Shown here in pieces: positions 42,801 to 54,286 of a stretch of 64,000 bases of DNA. The translations under genes were made by a program, and so were the position numbers. The stretch spans positions 6,547,501 to 6,611,500 of the forward strand of contig OX359195.1 of the NCBI GenBank assembly GCA_947172415.1, read 5' to 3'. This stretch comes from Chondrosia reniformis (taxonomy: Eukaryota; Porifera; Demospongiae; Chondrillida; Chondrillidae). Every line of letters begins with the position of its first letter. Positions within the stretch are counted from its first letter, which is position 1. Under the pieces are notes generated by a model. That model had not been told where the DNA came from. It saw only the letters and a program-made list of their open reading frames with translations, and made no database searches.

Positions 42801-45800
42801 CACCAACAGCTGCAGCAGGAGATGAGGGAGGAGAAGGGGGAGGGACAGGGCGGGGGAGAGCTACATAGAAAAAAGAGAAGCAAAAACATCTTAACTCGAA
42901 CTCTTGACAACACATAACATAATAGAACATTATCCATGTATCTGAACACTCAATTATCCAAACAAGAGTAGTTTGTATTATAGTGAGTTCATCAGTTCTC
43001 ATACATGTACGCACATACGTATATATGCCATTAAAGCTACACATTTCATGTAGTCCTATCTCCTATCTATGACCTGAAACACAATAAGTTTTGAATATAT
43101 AAGTGAGTTCTGTGTACTGTATATAGCCACAAAGGTTTAACATAATTACAAACAGTCTAAGAGAGAGACTTACTGACATTCAGGGAGTCACCTTCACTTG
43201 ATCCAACTACATTTTTAGCATATAAAATCACTGTATAAGGTACACTATCCTTTAGACCAGAAATTACATGAAATAGTTTGGCAGGAGTTAATTCTTGAAC
43301 AACCTCAGGCTCACTGGTCATATTATAACTGAGTATGTAACCATCTACTTGTGGTACACCTTCTGACAGCATTGGTTTGGTCCATGTTATGTTCACGGAA
43401 GTGGAATTCAGTACTTTTGCTTCAAATGTTGGCTTTGGGGGTACTATGGAAACCAGGGACATTTCATAGTAAAATTCATAAAATTCAAGTAACAGATTCA
43501 ACTGTATATATCTATTTAAAGCACAAATCGCATTCTGGAAATGTGCGTATATAAGAGCTGGATCAATATTATATACAGTAATTAACATACATGCTGCCTA
43601 AATATGGACATATAATTATGCAGTCAATGCTTGCTTACTTGTGAAATATACAACAGCTGATTTTGAAGAATTGTCTGATTCCCCCACAGCATTAACAGAA
43701 GAGATTGTGACAGTATACTTCTTTGATTGCTCTCCTTTGAATACAAGACGTGTACCAGGAGATTTTACATTCATTAAAATTCTCTCATTAATGTAGACAT
43801 TGTATCCAGTCAAAGAGGGTCTGTTATCTCTTGAAATTGTTTTCCATGAAGTGATAAGATGCATACTATTCTGTGCCTTCAAAGTGACATCAACTGGAGT
43901 AGTTGGAACTGTATAAATATGTACACTCATTGTATTATAACTGTAAGTATACATGGTATGCATATATACATAATTAGCTACTGTGCTCCTTACCATCAAA
44001 CAGTAGAGGAAATGAAGAAGCTGAAACGTTAGAGTTTCCAATGACATTAACAGCAACTACTGTATACTTATAGGTGAAGCCATTCGTGGATGGAAAGAGA
44101 TGATTTGTATCAGTAACTAGATATGATTTAGGCAAATTGTCATTTTCCTTGACAGACACACTATAACACATCACAGGAACATCCGATGGTGACATGGATG
44201 GAGTCCAGCTCAGCTTGACATGCGTTTTATTTACTGCTTCAATCTTTAGACCAGTTGGTGGTTCTGGAACTATATACATACAAGAGGCCCAAAAAGAATA
44301 TTTTGAAGTGTCACATCTAGCTACGTATATATATATGTTAACAATTACATCTGATGTACGTAGTGTGAGTGCATACCTTGTATTGCTATATTTCTGTTTG
44401 CTGCTTTTGAATGGATGCCTTTATAAAAGGCAAATATGGACACTGTGTATATTCCCATCTCTTGGATTCTTATACTGTAGTTTCTTGTTGTGTTGTCAGT
44501 TTGAGTAGAAAATCCTAACATCCAGGAAATGTTAAAGCCATCTATTCTTTCACATGAATCTTCTGGAAAACTCCAAGAAAACCGTATCTCATCCCTGGAA
44601 ATGGCTACATGGCTTTCTAGGGTGGGTTTTTCAATATCTATTAAACATACATATTAAAAAGGATATCAACTTACTGCAAATTTATACAATTACGATCAAG
44701 TAAATTCTAACCATCTGCAGGGTGAGTTATTGCTAATTCAGTTCCTTTAAATATAGAACACATCTCAAAATCAGATGTAACAGTGAAGTTATATGAAGTT
44801 TTAGGAGTTAGAGAATGCACCAAATAACTGGAAGTATGAACAGTTTTAGGAACTCCATCCCACATTACTGTGTATGTCATATCTGTCAGTACTTCAGCTG
44901 AATCTTCAAGTGGGGACCAGGTAAGATTGATGCAGGAGTAGGATATTACTTCTGCAGTAACATTTAATGGAACTGCACCTTTATAAATAGGACAAAAACA
45001 TTTTTAATTAGAGATTTTATAATGTAGAATTATATCAATGGTTACTGTTGATTTATATATCCAAACATATATAATATTAGTAATTACTGTATCTTGCTAT
45101 TATTACTATTATTAATAGCTTAAAATCACCAAACTGTAATCATAATACAAATAAATTAGAACTCCGTTTTGCTTCATTTGTGACCAAAGACTAGTAGTCC
45201 ATATGGCTAAGAATTAAATCAAGGCAGCTGAACATGACAAATCTTTTCCTTGTTCTTCTGCTCCACTGGTTAGGGTGCTATACATTGTTATATATATGAA
45301 CATATATACTCGTGCATACAGCACTAATCATGAATTTATTTAGGAAACATGGTAGCTAACACTCTCATTCCTCATATAGGCTTACTGTACATGTTGGATG
45401 CATGTTTGCGTTGTACCTCAGTTTACACTTACTATAAGTGGTTACAGTGATCACTTCACTCTCTGTAACGTCAACCACATTCATTACCTTGACAACAATG
45501 TTATATGAATCTTCCTCAGTAAGGTTATACAATAAGTATGTATTGCTTGTACATCTACAATTATCACTTCCTGTACTGTCTGTAGTGGATTGACTGAAGC
45601 AAACATGATACTCAGTAATTGGTGGCACATGTGGCTCCATTGCAATTGGCTGAGTCCAGGTTATATTCAAAGCGGTTACTTCAAGACAAGCTATATTCAC
45701 ATTCTGTACTGCCATTGGAGCTAAAACATCATTGATATGGAACAGAATAGGATACATGTAAAACATGGTTAACGTTATAGAGCATATATTACAGGACTTC

Positions 45801-47197
45801 AAAGTGTAATATTGGCACAGGAATATTATACAACTTTGTAGAAACATACAGACACTGAGAAGAGGAAAGTACATACATTATATATGATGTAAGACCAATT
45901 GTAGTTCTATATATAGATTGTAAAGAATAAAATACTGTATACGTACAAGAGGAAACACCTGGAGTATATGTATGTCAGTCTTACCATCAAAGAGGAGTGT
46001 AGATGACCAATTAGAAATATTGGAATTTCCAATGTAGTTAATAGCAGCTACATTGTACCGATAGGTAAAGCTTCTAGTAGATAGTATATAATAGGTTGTA
46101 TTGTTGGTTGTATTAGATGTTAAATTGCCATTTTCCTCGATAGACACACTATAAAACATCACAGGAACATCCGGTGGTGACATGGATGCAGTCCAGGTCA
46201 ACTTGATATGTGAACTATTTAATGCATCAATCTGTAAATCCGTTGGTGGTTCTGGAACTGTATACACACATATGCATATAAGTATATAGCACCAATTAGA
46301 CACTGTCAATTATTCATATATTATTATACCAGCTAAAAGTACCTTGTATTGTTATATTTCTGCTTGCTACTCTTGAATTATTCCCACTATAGAAGGCAGA
46401 TATTGACACTGTGTACGTTACCATGACCATCTCTTGAATGTTTATAATGTAAACTCTCATTGAGCCATTAGTTTGAGTAGTGTTCCTAGAAGATCCAAAT
46501 GTCCATGAAATGTTAAAGCCATCTATTGGTGCACATTGGACATCTGGATAGTTCCACGTCAACTGTATCTCATCACTGGAGATGACTGTCAGATTTGTAA
46601 TATCAGGAGTCTGTATTTCTATATATAGGCACATATATGTATATATATAAAGCTTTATGACAAGCAATTACTAGTATATATGACCAAGTATTTAATACAG
46701 GTAGGTAGCATGGGGTTTACTACATGACTGACTCACCATCTGTTGTTGCTGAAGCATTTCCTTGCAACATAGGACACATTATAGAATTCAGTGTGACACT
46801 GAAGTCATATAAAGTGTTTGGAGCTAGAGATTGCACCAAAAAACTTGAAGAATCAACAGTTACATTGTCTTCACCCCAATTCACTGTATAACTCATGTCT
46901 GCTTCAGCTGGAGACCAGGTTACATTGATACACGAATAGGATATTGCTTCTGCTGTTACACTTATTGTACCTTAGGATAAATGAGAATCATATATTATAT
47001 ATCCGAGGTAGGATGTAAAGAGTAAATTACTAGTATTGTTTATATCGTTGCATTGTGATTTTGCTCCATTTGCGTACAGCACAGCTGGAGTGAAGGGAAA
47101 GAAAACGATTTTTCTATCTAAAATGATATCTAGACAATTTTAAATATAACTTACCAAGAAATGCTAAGATAAACGCTTTTGAAGTTGCTACTTTCAT
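36847..47197 (-). CDS. Receptor-type protein tyrosine phosphatase, 9 FN3 domains, 27 exons
   Basis: Type I receptor phosphatase of 1496 aa. Signal peptide exon 47197-47155; nine FN3 domains, one phase 1-1 exon each: 46970-46737, 46618-46343, 46257-45985, 45720-45433, 44978-44712, 44637-44377, 44269-43994, 43908-43639, 43443-43174; membrane exon 42860-42722 ([20 protein letters not shown]); juxtamembrane 42448-42258. D1: 41700-41624, 41522-41441, 41346-41273, 41023-40987, 40898-40801, 40607-40479, 40206-40052, 39752-39608, 39316-39167. D1 has [22 protein letters not shown] and the intact P-loop [11 protein letters not shown]2: 39050-38960, 38904-38831, 38416-38282, 37785-37660, 37374-37205, 37006-36847, with P-loop ACNDGNGRS and no WPD, so probably a regulatory pseudophosphatase. 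Introns carry two tandem arrays. Clade among RPTPs not resolved. Confidence 0.93.
38440..38815. repeat. Minisatellite with embedded CAGGTAAGTAT (PTP intron)
   Basis: Irregular repeats of ACTATAATATACAGGTAAGTATATACTAAT-like units (written here in two parts: ACTATAATATACAG and GTAAGTATATACTAAT), about 50 bp per higher-order unit, in the intron between 38416 and 38831-38904. The repeated CAG/GTAAGTAT is a consensus 5' splice site, but on the strand opposite to the PTP gene. Confidence 0.85.
39321..39597. repeat. (GGAT)n microsatellite with higher-order structure (PTP intron)
   Basis: GGAT/TGGA tetranucleotide array between PTP exons 39316-39167 and 39752-39608. A longer block (perfect GGAT run, then GACGGTGGATGGGTGGATGG and ACTGATGGATAGATGG) is repeated twice. 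It stays intronic; the frames across it are low-complexity. Confidence 0.95.
41880..41995 (-). repeat. Dispersed repeat, family A, inverted copy (PTP intron)
   Basis: Reads ACCATTTTCCTACATGCTAT, CTATAGGGGAACTAAACCTG and AGAGCTTTGGATGAAGATAC, the reverse of the family A order. Confidence 0.6.
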
Positions 47198-47822
47198 TTA
47201 CCTTACGTTCAGCAATGATATTGATAGTGTAGGAAATCTCGGAAAGAGTCATGAATTTCATTACAATAATAATATTCATAACAAAAACAACTCATTTTTA
47301 ATCCCCCTACGTTGATTAGGTAAACAAGTTTAACAAACATACATAGCCTACAGGTGTGTGATCGTACGTTTACGTTTACATGGCAAAATATATCACGAAC
47401 TCCAACTTTTACGGATTACGAAAAGAAATTAAGGATTTTATCTGCTCCATTAGCTAAATGGTACTCTACTAAATGAATGGAAGTGATCACTTTGATTTTC
47501 TTTTTATTTATTTAGCAATTTGAAAATGATGATATAGTGATCCATAGATATATGATGGATCCAAGAAAACATGTAGTACATTCATACTCCTATAATTTTC
47601 TTAATTGTCACTCTGCAACACTAACCAACTACAATTGCATGTATGTTTACTATGTTATGTATGTAGACATCTAAAGTAACACATATATACACAGTGTGCA
47701 AATGGTTAAGATATACACAGCATGTTGAAAATTGACATTTTAGATCAAATGTCACTTCTCATTCTAGCTCTTATGCATTCTAATTGGTACAAATCAAGAG
47801 ACAGTTTTATATCAGTAAATGT
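47198..47822. other. Spacer between PTP 5' end and ADRM1 3' end
   Basis: AT-rich, holding the PTP promoter and ADRM1 3' UTR. No TATA box placed with confidence and no extra gene seen. Confidence 0.55.
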
Positions 47823-50311
47823 TTAGTTAGTTTCCATGTCATCATTTGGAGTGCCCTTCTTGTCTTCTTCTTCACTTGCCCCAGAGGCCACTCCCCTTTC
47901 TTCTGATTGGCCAGTCTCGCCTTTCAACTCCTTCTCCAATGCCTCAGCAAAGTTTGCAGCATCTGAAACATAAACAGAAAGTGTTCTAGATTTTTTAAGG
48001 AACAGAGAGTTTTATTTCAGAAATATACAACTGCAACTGTTATGGACTCACTTCCGGTGGCTGCTGCAGTGGCAGGACCTTGTCCAAGTCCAAACTGAGT
48101 GACCAGAGGGCCGAGCTGACCGGACCCAAAGGCAGCGCCAAACACATCCAATGCCTACAGGAAGCATGTTAAATTGCTAATAATACATACATACACATAG
48201 GTGCGTGTGTACCTGTCTGAACTGTGGTGAGGTGAGCAGTGTTGCAGTGTCCTCGTTGGTCTGAGGGAGGTGTGGCTGCAACTGTTGGGAGGACTCTGTG
48301 TCAGTGGCCAGTTCCCTCAGAGCATCTGATGTGATAGCCTCAGAAAGGCTTGCCTTGGAGTCACCACCACTAGCTCCACCCCCACCCTCAGTCACTATAA
48401 TGATAGGGTCATACTCATATCTTAAGAAAATTCTAATATCCCTGTGTAGGAAATCTAACTACCGTAATTGAGGATAGATGGTTAGTGGATGTAGATGATT
48501 ACACTTACATTACACTTTCCGTGAGTAAAACAAGAAAACACAGTTTTGAACAAGAGAAGAATGAATAGATATAACAATTACAAGTTACTTATCTATAGCT
48601 GTATATGTCTAAGACTAGTATATTTACCCAACTGACCACTTTCTGGAACTGGCATGGCAGACAAAATGCTCTGCAAATCAGCTAACTGTACCCTACGTGA
48701 CAGAGAGACAAACGGTCGTCTTCAACAGGGCTAGACATACCAACCAATACATCATTAGGATGCTTCAGTTAGAAACACGCATGTGGCGTGATACCTCTTC
48801 TAGCTGACCACTCAAAAGGGACTGCAGAGCTGTCTGTGAGCATGCTAACATGTCGACCAATAGAACACATGCTCACCTGCGGTGGGAAGATGAAGAGGAT
48901 GTTTCCCTGTGTCTCCCACTTCTGTTGGACCTGCTTCTAACTTGTTGCCGTGACGATGATCCTGATGCTCTTTGACTCTGTGAAGTCTCCGAAGCAGCAG
49001 TATCCGGGCGTGACTGTCCCCCGCTCCGAGTGCTGGGACGGGAGGGGCTGGACCCTCCGGACAGAGCTTGGAAGAGCCCTTCAGGACGCTGGTTACCCAG
49101 CAGTTCCATCAGCTGCTGCTGGTCAAAGTTTCTCAGGACACTTTGGAGGCTCCGGTTGTCCAGTCCCATGATGCCAGGCAGTCCGGACATGCCACCCATC
49201 TCTCCGCCCGACTCTATATTCTGCACTGCTTCACGAGGATTCTCAAAGAGGTCACTTATCTAATGTGCAGACAAATATGGAAAAAAAGGAAGAGAAGTTG
49301 GTATGAGAATCGAACCCTCATCCAAAGCTCCTTCCCTAGGTCATAATTTTAGGAAACGTATAGTCTTCTATTTGTATACTTCCTTAGCATCATATGCATG
49401 TCTATCACATCTACAGGAAAATGGTGTTTTAATACTATACGTATGTATCTCTCACACAAGTGATGTTGCTAGGCTAATAAGCCCTAAGCAACAGTGACCA
49501 ATCAGTAACTGTAACACAGGGGTTTTACCCACCTTCTTACAGATCTCCTCATCTTTATCATCTTTCGGCTCCTGCATCCAGTAGAAGAACTTTCTGCTGG
49601 AGTTCTTGAACCTCAGCACAAACACACGTCCTGTTGTGCACTGAGACACCCGTTTGAAGGTGGCCTCGTCCTGCATGATCATAAAGTCCTGTGCAAGAGG
49701 GAGTGGAAATGTGTAACAAAACTGTATCGAGATGGAAATGTTGACATAAGATTAAAGGTGACACGTTACTATGACAACTGAAGGTCAATAAAATTAACTT
49801 AGGTAGATAGAAAAACCTTAATAGAGAAATACCAACAATTAAACCAATTTACAAAAGAATGAGTGATATATATTAATTACAAGTGGGGTCAGAAATCTCA
49901 ATAAAATTAATTGTGAATAGTAAATGTTTAGGATAGTTTGTTAATGTAAACCAGTGGTTAGTCTAGACACAATAAACACACATATACAGTCAGTAAGAGG
50001 AAACAATACGTTTTGAACAGTAAATCTTCCAATTTTGCTATAGTTAATACTTATGATAATATAGTACTTAATACTTATGATAATATAGTACTTAATACTT
50101 ATAATTGACAACTACGCACATCATCGACTATTCCAGTGGTTCTGTCCTTCCAATAAAAGTGCAGTACTTGACTTTCATCCAACTTTAAATATACCAAACC
50201 CTTCCTCTTGTCCGGAGTGACCATCCTCCCATTCAGTTCCATCTTTCCTGCCCTGAATTCAACAAGACTACGAGGTTCCCTTCGCCCGCTGCTTGGCCCG
50301 AACAACGCCAT
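47823..50311 (-). CDS. ADRM1: Proteasomal ubiquitin receptor ADRM1/RPN13, 7 exons
   Basis: Subunit of the 26S proteasome cap that binds ubiquitin and recruits UCH37. Exons 50311-50120, 49688-49533, 49259-48877, 48692-48628, 48394-48213, 48154-48052, 47962-47823; 406 aa, phases close and length equals the animal family. The N-terminal Pru domain spans exons 1-2 ([49 protein letters not shown]). A Ser-rich linker follows. Exons 4-7 make the DEUBAD domain ([49 protein letters not shown]) and an acidic tail. Start context AAAAATGGCG. Divergent from the ABHD10-like gene only 82 bp away. Confidence 0.95.
49300..49440 (-). repeat. Degenerate family A repeat (ADRM1 intron)
   Basis: Contains GAATCGAACCCTCATCCAAA, whose reverse complement holds GGGTTCGATTC, a tRNA B-box-like word, and later CAGGAAAATGGTGTTTTAAT, similar to the family end. 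Suggests the family may be tRNA-derived, but the A box was not located. Confidence 0.4.
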
Positions 50312-50393
50312 TTTTATTTGTTACACGGTGCAGAGATAGATAAATATAAGCGCATAGTGTGAAGGGGCGCTTATGGAGTGACCTCTTTCCAAA
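50312..50393. promoter_or_regulatory. 82-bp bidirectional promoter, ADRM1 / ABHD10-like gene
   Basis: The complete spacer between two divergent start codons. Both starts carry ATGGCG preceded by A-rich bases (minus: AAAAATGGCG; plus: CCAAAATGGCGGAAG), so 5' leaders are probably short. Confidence 0.6.
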
Positions 50394-53300
50394 ATGGCGG
50401 AAGTCAGCGCTTGCGAGAAGGGAACGGTGATATCAGAATCTGGTTAGTTTGTAGTTTGTATTCATTGATATTTTTTGCGAAATAGTTTGCAATCTATTCC
50501 TGTCCATGGGTATCTCTGTTTCATTTCAAAGGTGATAATCTGAAGTATAGAACGACCGATCAATTCGACTTCCTAAATGCGGAGTTTAGCGCATCGAATC
50601 TTGTAGGCTGGATTTCTCTTGCAATTGTCACGAATGCATATGGAGGAATTTTGAAAGATGGATTTCCGAGCTCTTTCAATGGAAATAGCTTTCAGATGAT
50701 AATGTACCTCGAACTTCCTTCTCTATAGGACTAGTGTAGTTAATTGTCTCGCTGTTAAGTGCCTATAAAGGCTCCTTGCGTCAACAAAATGACATGATTG
50801 GTGCCGCCAATCCAAACACTTATGTAACATGGGGCTTCCTAAGATTCACTTTATATTTGGTTAATCTACCCATTATTTTCAGAAATGTAGTTCTGGACAT
50901 AATCAGTTTGTTTAGTAGCATGACCCCTCTTTTTCTCTTTCCCCTCTCTCCACCTCAGCCTCCTCTCTCCCCCTCATTTTCCTCACTCCCCTCTGTCTCT
51001 TCTCTCCCCCTCAGCCTCCTCGCTCCCCCTTATTAATTCTCCTCTCTCCCCCTCATTCTCCTCTCTCCCCCTCAGCCTCCTCTCTCCTCCTCATTCTCCT
51101 CTCTCCCCCTCAGCCTCCTCTCTCCCCCTCTGTCTCTTCTCTCCCCCTCAGCCTCCTCGCTCCCCCTTATTAATTCTCCTCTCTCCCCCTCATTCTCCTC
51201 TCTCCCCCTCAGCCTCCTCTCTCCTCCTCATTCTCCTCTCTCCCCCTCAGCCTCCTCTCTCCCCCTCTGTCTCTTCTCTCCCCCCCAGCCTCCTCGCTCC
51301 CCCTTATTAATTCTCCTCTCTCCCCCTCAGCCTCCTCTCTCCCCCTCAGCCTCCTCTCTCCCCCTCAGCCTCCTCTCTCCCCCTCAGCCTCCTCTCTCCC
51401 CCTCAGCCTCCTCTCTCCCCCTCAGCCTCCTCGCTCCCCCTCAGCCTCCTCTCTCCCCCTCAGCCTCTTCTCTCCCCTCTGTCTCTTCTCTCCCCTCTGT
51501 CTCTTCAAAATATGAAGAATGTGCAAAGTGCATTTTGAATGTGATACTGATGCAACTTTTAGTTATACGTAACTCACTTTATTTTGGTAAATTGTGAGTA
51601 AGGTGAATTATCTTTGAAAGGGATACAGTATTTTCATATTCAGAATCACTATCCTCTATCTGATTATTCTTTAGACAGACATACATATTTCTCATTTTAC
51701 CTTACATGGTGCAAAGTGTTCATAAATCACTTTTAGGGATGCTAATGTAGGTAGATAGACTGAAAGTCTAATTAAAATTTAAAGGCTTTTATTTCCTTTT
51801 GACATAGTCAAGTTTATTTCATACATATCATTAATATTAGAAATTCAGTTTTATAGTGAAGTTGTTATTTCAGCAATACATTTAGTTGCCCAGAACAACA
51901 CTTAGGGTCCTAAATGTTGATCTTTCCATCAAGCTATATCTTGAGATGGCTCAATAAGTCAAAATATTAGCCGTTCAACAATAGTCACTATCAACAAACT
52001 TGATTGTATCAATGTACATACGTATATACGTATGTATGTTGGTGTTAAGAAAATAATAGTACGTCTTGTTGTGGAAATGGAATGTTGATAAAAAGTATAA
52101 TAATATAGCAAGGTCCAAGTTACCCAACACTACTGGTGATAAGAAAATGTCAGATAAAACAGGCTCTTCGATAAGTGAAAGAACAAGTTGCAGCCTTATT
52201 GCAGGCACATATGTAATAAAATAGGATTCCGTGGACCATCTTTCAACTTGTTGAGCGTCTAAGAGATAGGCACAAATGTTCCATACAGAATTCCAAATTT
52301 AATATGCTAAAACTTTAGTAGCAAAAGAGACTTTCCAAAATTTGTAAAAAGGACATGATTTATATTGACTTTGGACTATATGAATACAACTAATGTATGG
52401 GTCTTTAGCAATGTACATTATTTATACCTTTCTGACTTAAAATCATTTCATAAATCTTGATTATTTTGATTCATCTTTTTACATTTTATGTGTATATTTT
52501 GCCCCCATTTATATACCAGCTGACAGGTTACTTGTTAATAATAATAATATGTCCATTTATATACCAGCTGACAGGTTACTTGTTAATAATAATAATATGT
52601 CCATTTATATACCAGCCAACAGGTAACTTGTTAATAATAATAATATGTCCATTTATATACCAGCCAACAGGTTACTTGTTAATAATAATAATATGTCCAT
52701 TTATATACCAGCCGACAGGTTACTTGTTAATAATAATAATATGTCCATTTATTTGTATGGAAATTCAAAACTTCTTATGTGCCTCTATTGCTTATTTAGG
52801 CAACGATTTCTACTTTTGGCATATGAAGGGAAAGTCCCCAGGTATATTCTACATTCAGACAGAGGATGGAAAAGGCAACCATGCACCAACACTTGAAACA
52901 TTCTGTAAACAGGAAGGAATTAGATTTGTTAGAGTGCTTCTTGAAGGATTGGAAGAAGATGGCATCTCCATCCGAGAAGGAATCATTACAGACTGGTTGA
53001 GTGGTTGCCAGTCTGTACTCAAGGAGGTAGGCCTTGGATCACAGGTACTGGTTGGCCACGGAATTGGTGGATGGCTCATGTTTCTGCTGGCATTAAGGGA
53101 GCCGGATCTTGTGAGCGGGTTGGTGGGTTTGGCTACTCTGCCAGACTTTCCAGATCTGCTTTGGAAGGGCTTCTCCAAAGAGGAGAAAGTTGAGATCAAG
53201 CGTAAAAATTATCATACCTTTGAAAGAAGAGGCATTAAATTTAGAATTCCCATTAGTGTATTTCCTGAAGCATCAAAGTAAGTGTCTGGTATGCATGTAC

Positions 53301-53945
53301 TGTATGTATATAAATACGTAGGTTATCATTACTATATACAGTATACGTATATGTATGTTTGTATACAAGTATGTATGCTTGCATGAGATATAGTATCAGT
53401 GGCTGTAATGGGTGCTTCCCTCCCCTGTTTCACCTTCTATCTTTTGACTTCTTGAACATCTAAGGACATGGTTAATTTAATCTTTTGTCAGATGTTTCAA
53501 CCCTAAGGGTCTTCTTCAGTGACTCTCAATATGTCCAACAAAAGATTTAAAACCAACTACATCCTTAGATACTCAAAACGTCTAAGATGAATTATTCAAA
53601 AGTTAAGTTTGACAAAGTTGGAAGAAATCTTAGTTCTATTATGGATAATTTATAACTGCTTCAAACACTGTTCTCAGGTACTGCATACTCAACATGCCTG
53701 GCATTGAACACATTAAAGTTCCCGTCTCCCTTGTTCATGGGGAAGAGGATGACTTGTTGGGGCCGTCTGTAAGCCTTGAACTAATGCAACGAATCAAAGC
53801 ACCTACCTCCTACAAAGTCATTGAAGGAGGTGATCATTTCTTGAATCGTCCTGAAGATTTGAAGGTTATAATTGAAACTGTAAATCAATGCTTACATCCG
53901 GATCACTATGACAACAGTGAACTTGATAGCGATGATGAGAGCTAA
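50394..53945 (+). CDS. ABHD10-like alpha/beta hydrolase lacking the nucleophile Ser, 3 exons
   Basis: Exons 50394-50442, 52800-53277, 53678-53945; 264 aa, phases close. Alignable to the ABHD10 mitochondrial thioesterase/esterase family: KGKSPGIFYIQ, TLETFCKQEGIRFVRV, LVGHGIGGWLMFLLAL, GLVGLATLPDF, VPVSLVHGEEDD and VIEGGDHF. The nucleophile elbow GxSxG reads GHGIG, Ser replaced by Gly, while the acid (Asp of GEEDD) and the His (GGDHF) positions remain. It may therefore be non-catalytic. The tail is acidic (SELDSDDES). No clear mitochondrial presequence in MAEVSACEKGTVISESG. Intron 1 is 2.36 kb and holds two tandem arrays; an unused open segment near 50532-50727 was considered as an exon but phase and donor do not fit. 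Confidence 0.82.
50925..51510 (+). repeat. Pyrimidine-rich CTCTCTCCCCCTCAG minisatellite (intron 1 of ABHD10-like gene)
   Basis: About 580 bp of tandem CTCCTCTCTCCCCCTCAGC-type units with CATT and CTGT variants and three copies of a TTATTAATT island. In the sense direction each unit is a polypyrimidine tract ending in CAG, the shape of a 3' splice site. Confidence 0.95.
52505..52755 (+). repeat. 48-bp minisatellite, 5 copies (same intron)
   Basis: Units CCATTTATATACCAGCTGAC followed by AGGTTACTTGTTAATAATAA and TAATATGT, five copies with few changes, ending 45 bp before exon 2. The open frame across it is not coding. Confidence 0.93.
53435..53650. repeat. MITE-like inverted repeat, family B copy (intron 2 of ABHD10-like gene)
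   Basis: Left TCTTTTGACTTCTTGAACAT and right TTCAAAAGTTAAG with CTCAAAACGTCTAAG are imperfect inverted arms, and TTTCAACCCTAAGGGTCTTC is shared with the interior of 29669-29873. Confidence 0.55.
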
Positions 53946-54286
53946 CTGAATTGGACTGTGTGAACTTGAATTTTGAAATCATTTTTTCATTTCTGTTGAG
54001 TTTTTGAGTGTTGCACACATACATTCATTAACCCTATACTGAATATTCCCTTTACTTTTATACAGTAATATCACAATACCTTAGTATTGCAGTTATATAT
54101 ACGTATTTGTTTATATATACAGTGCACACTGTATGTGTATACTGCTCTGCAGTATAATTGATATGAAATATAATTGCTGTTTTTTTTTAAATTTATAAGA
54201 TGCACTTGAATTAAAGATGGCAGTTTATAAAATATGCAGATATTTGTAAAAATAGTACCTGCAGATATGTATATAATACTTTATGT
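53946..54286. other. Tail-to-tail spacer, ABHD10-like / FBXO16-like genes
   Basis: AT-rich 3' flanks, nothing else recognised. Confidence 0.6.

Noticed and set aside
50532-50727. Extra exon of the ABHD10-like gene after an AAAG acceptor
   Set aside because: No donor in the needed phase; direct splicing 50442 to 52800 keeps frame and a sensible protein.
52457-52790. Hydrophobic IIICPFIYQ repeat protein fused to the ABHD10-like exon
   Set aside because: The frame is the 48-bp intronic minisatellite; a clear acceptor at 52798-52799 separates it from the exon.
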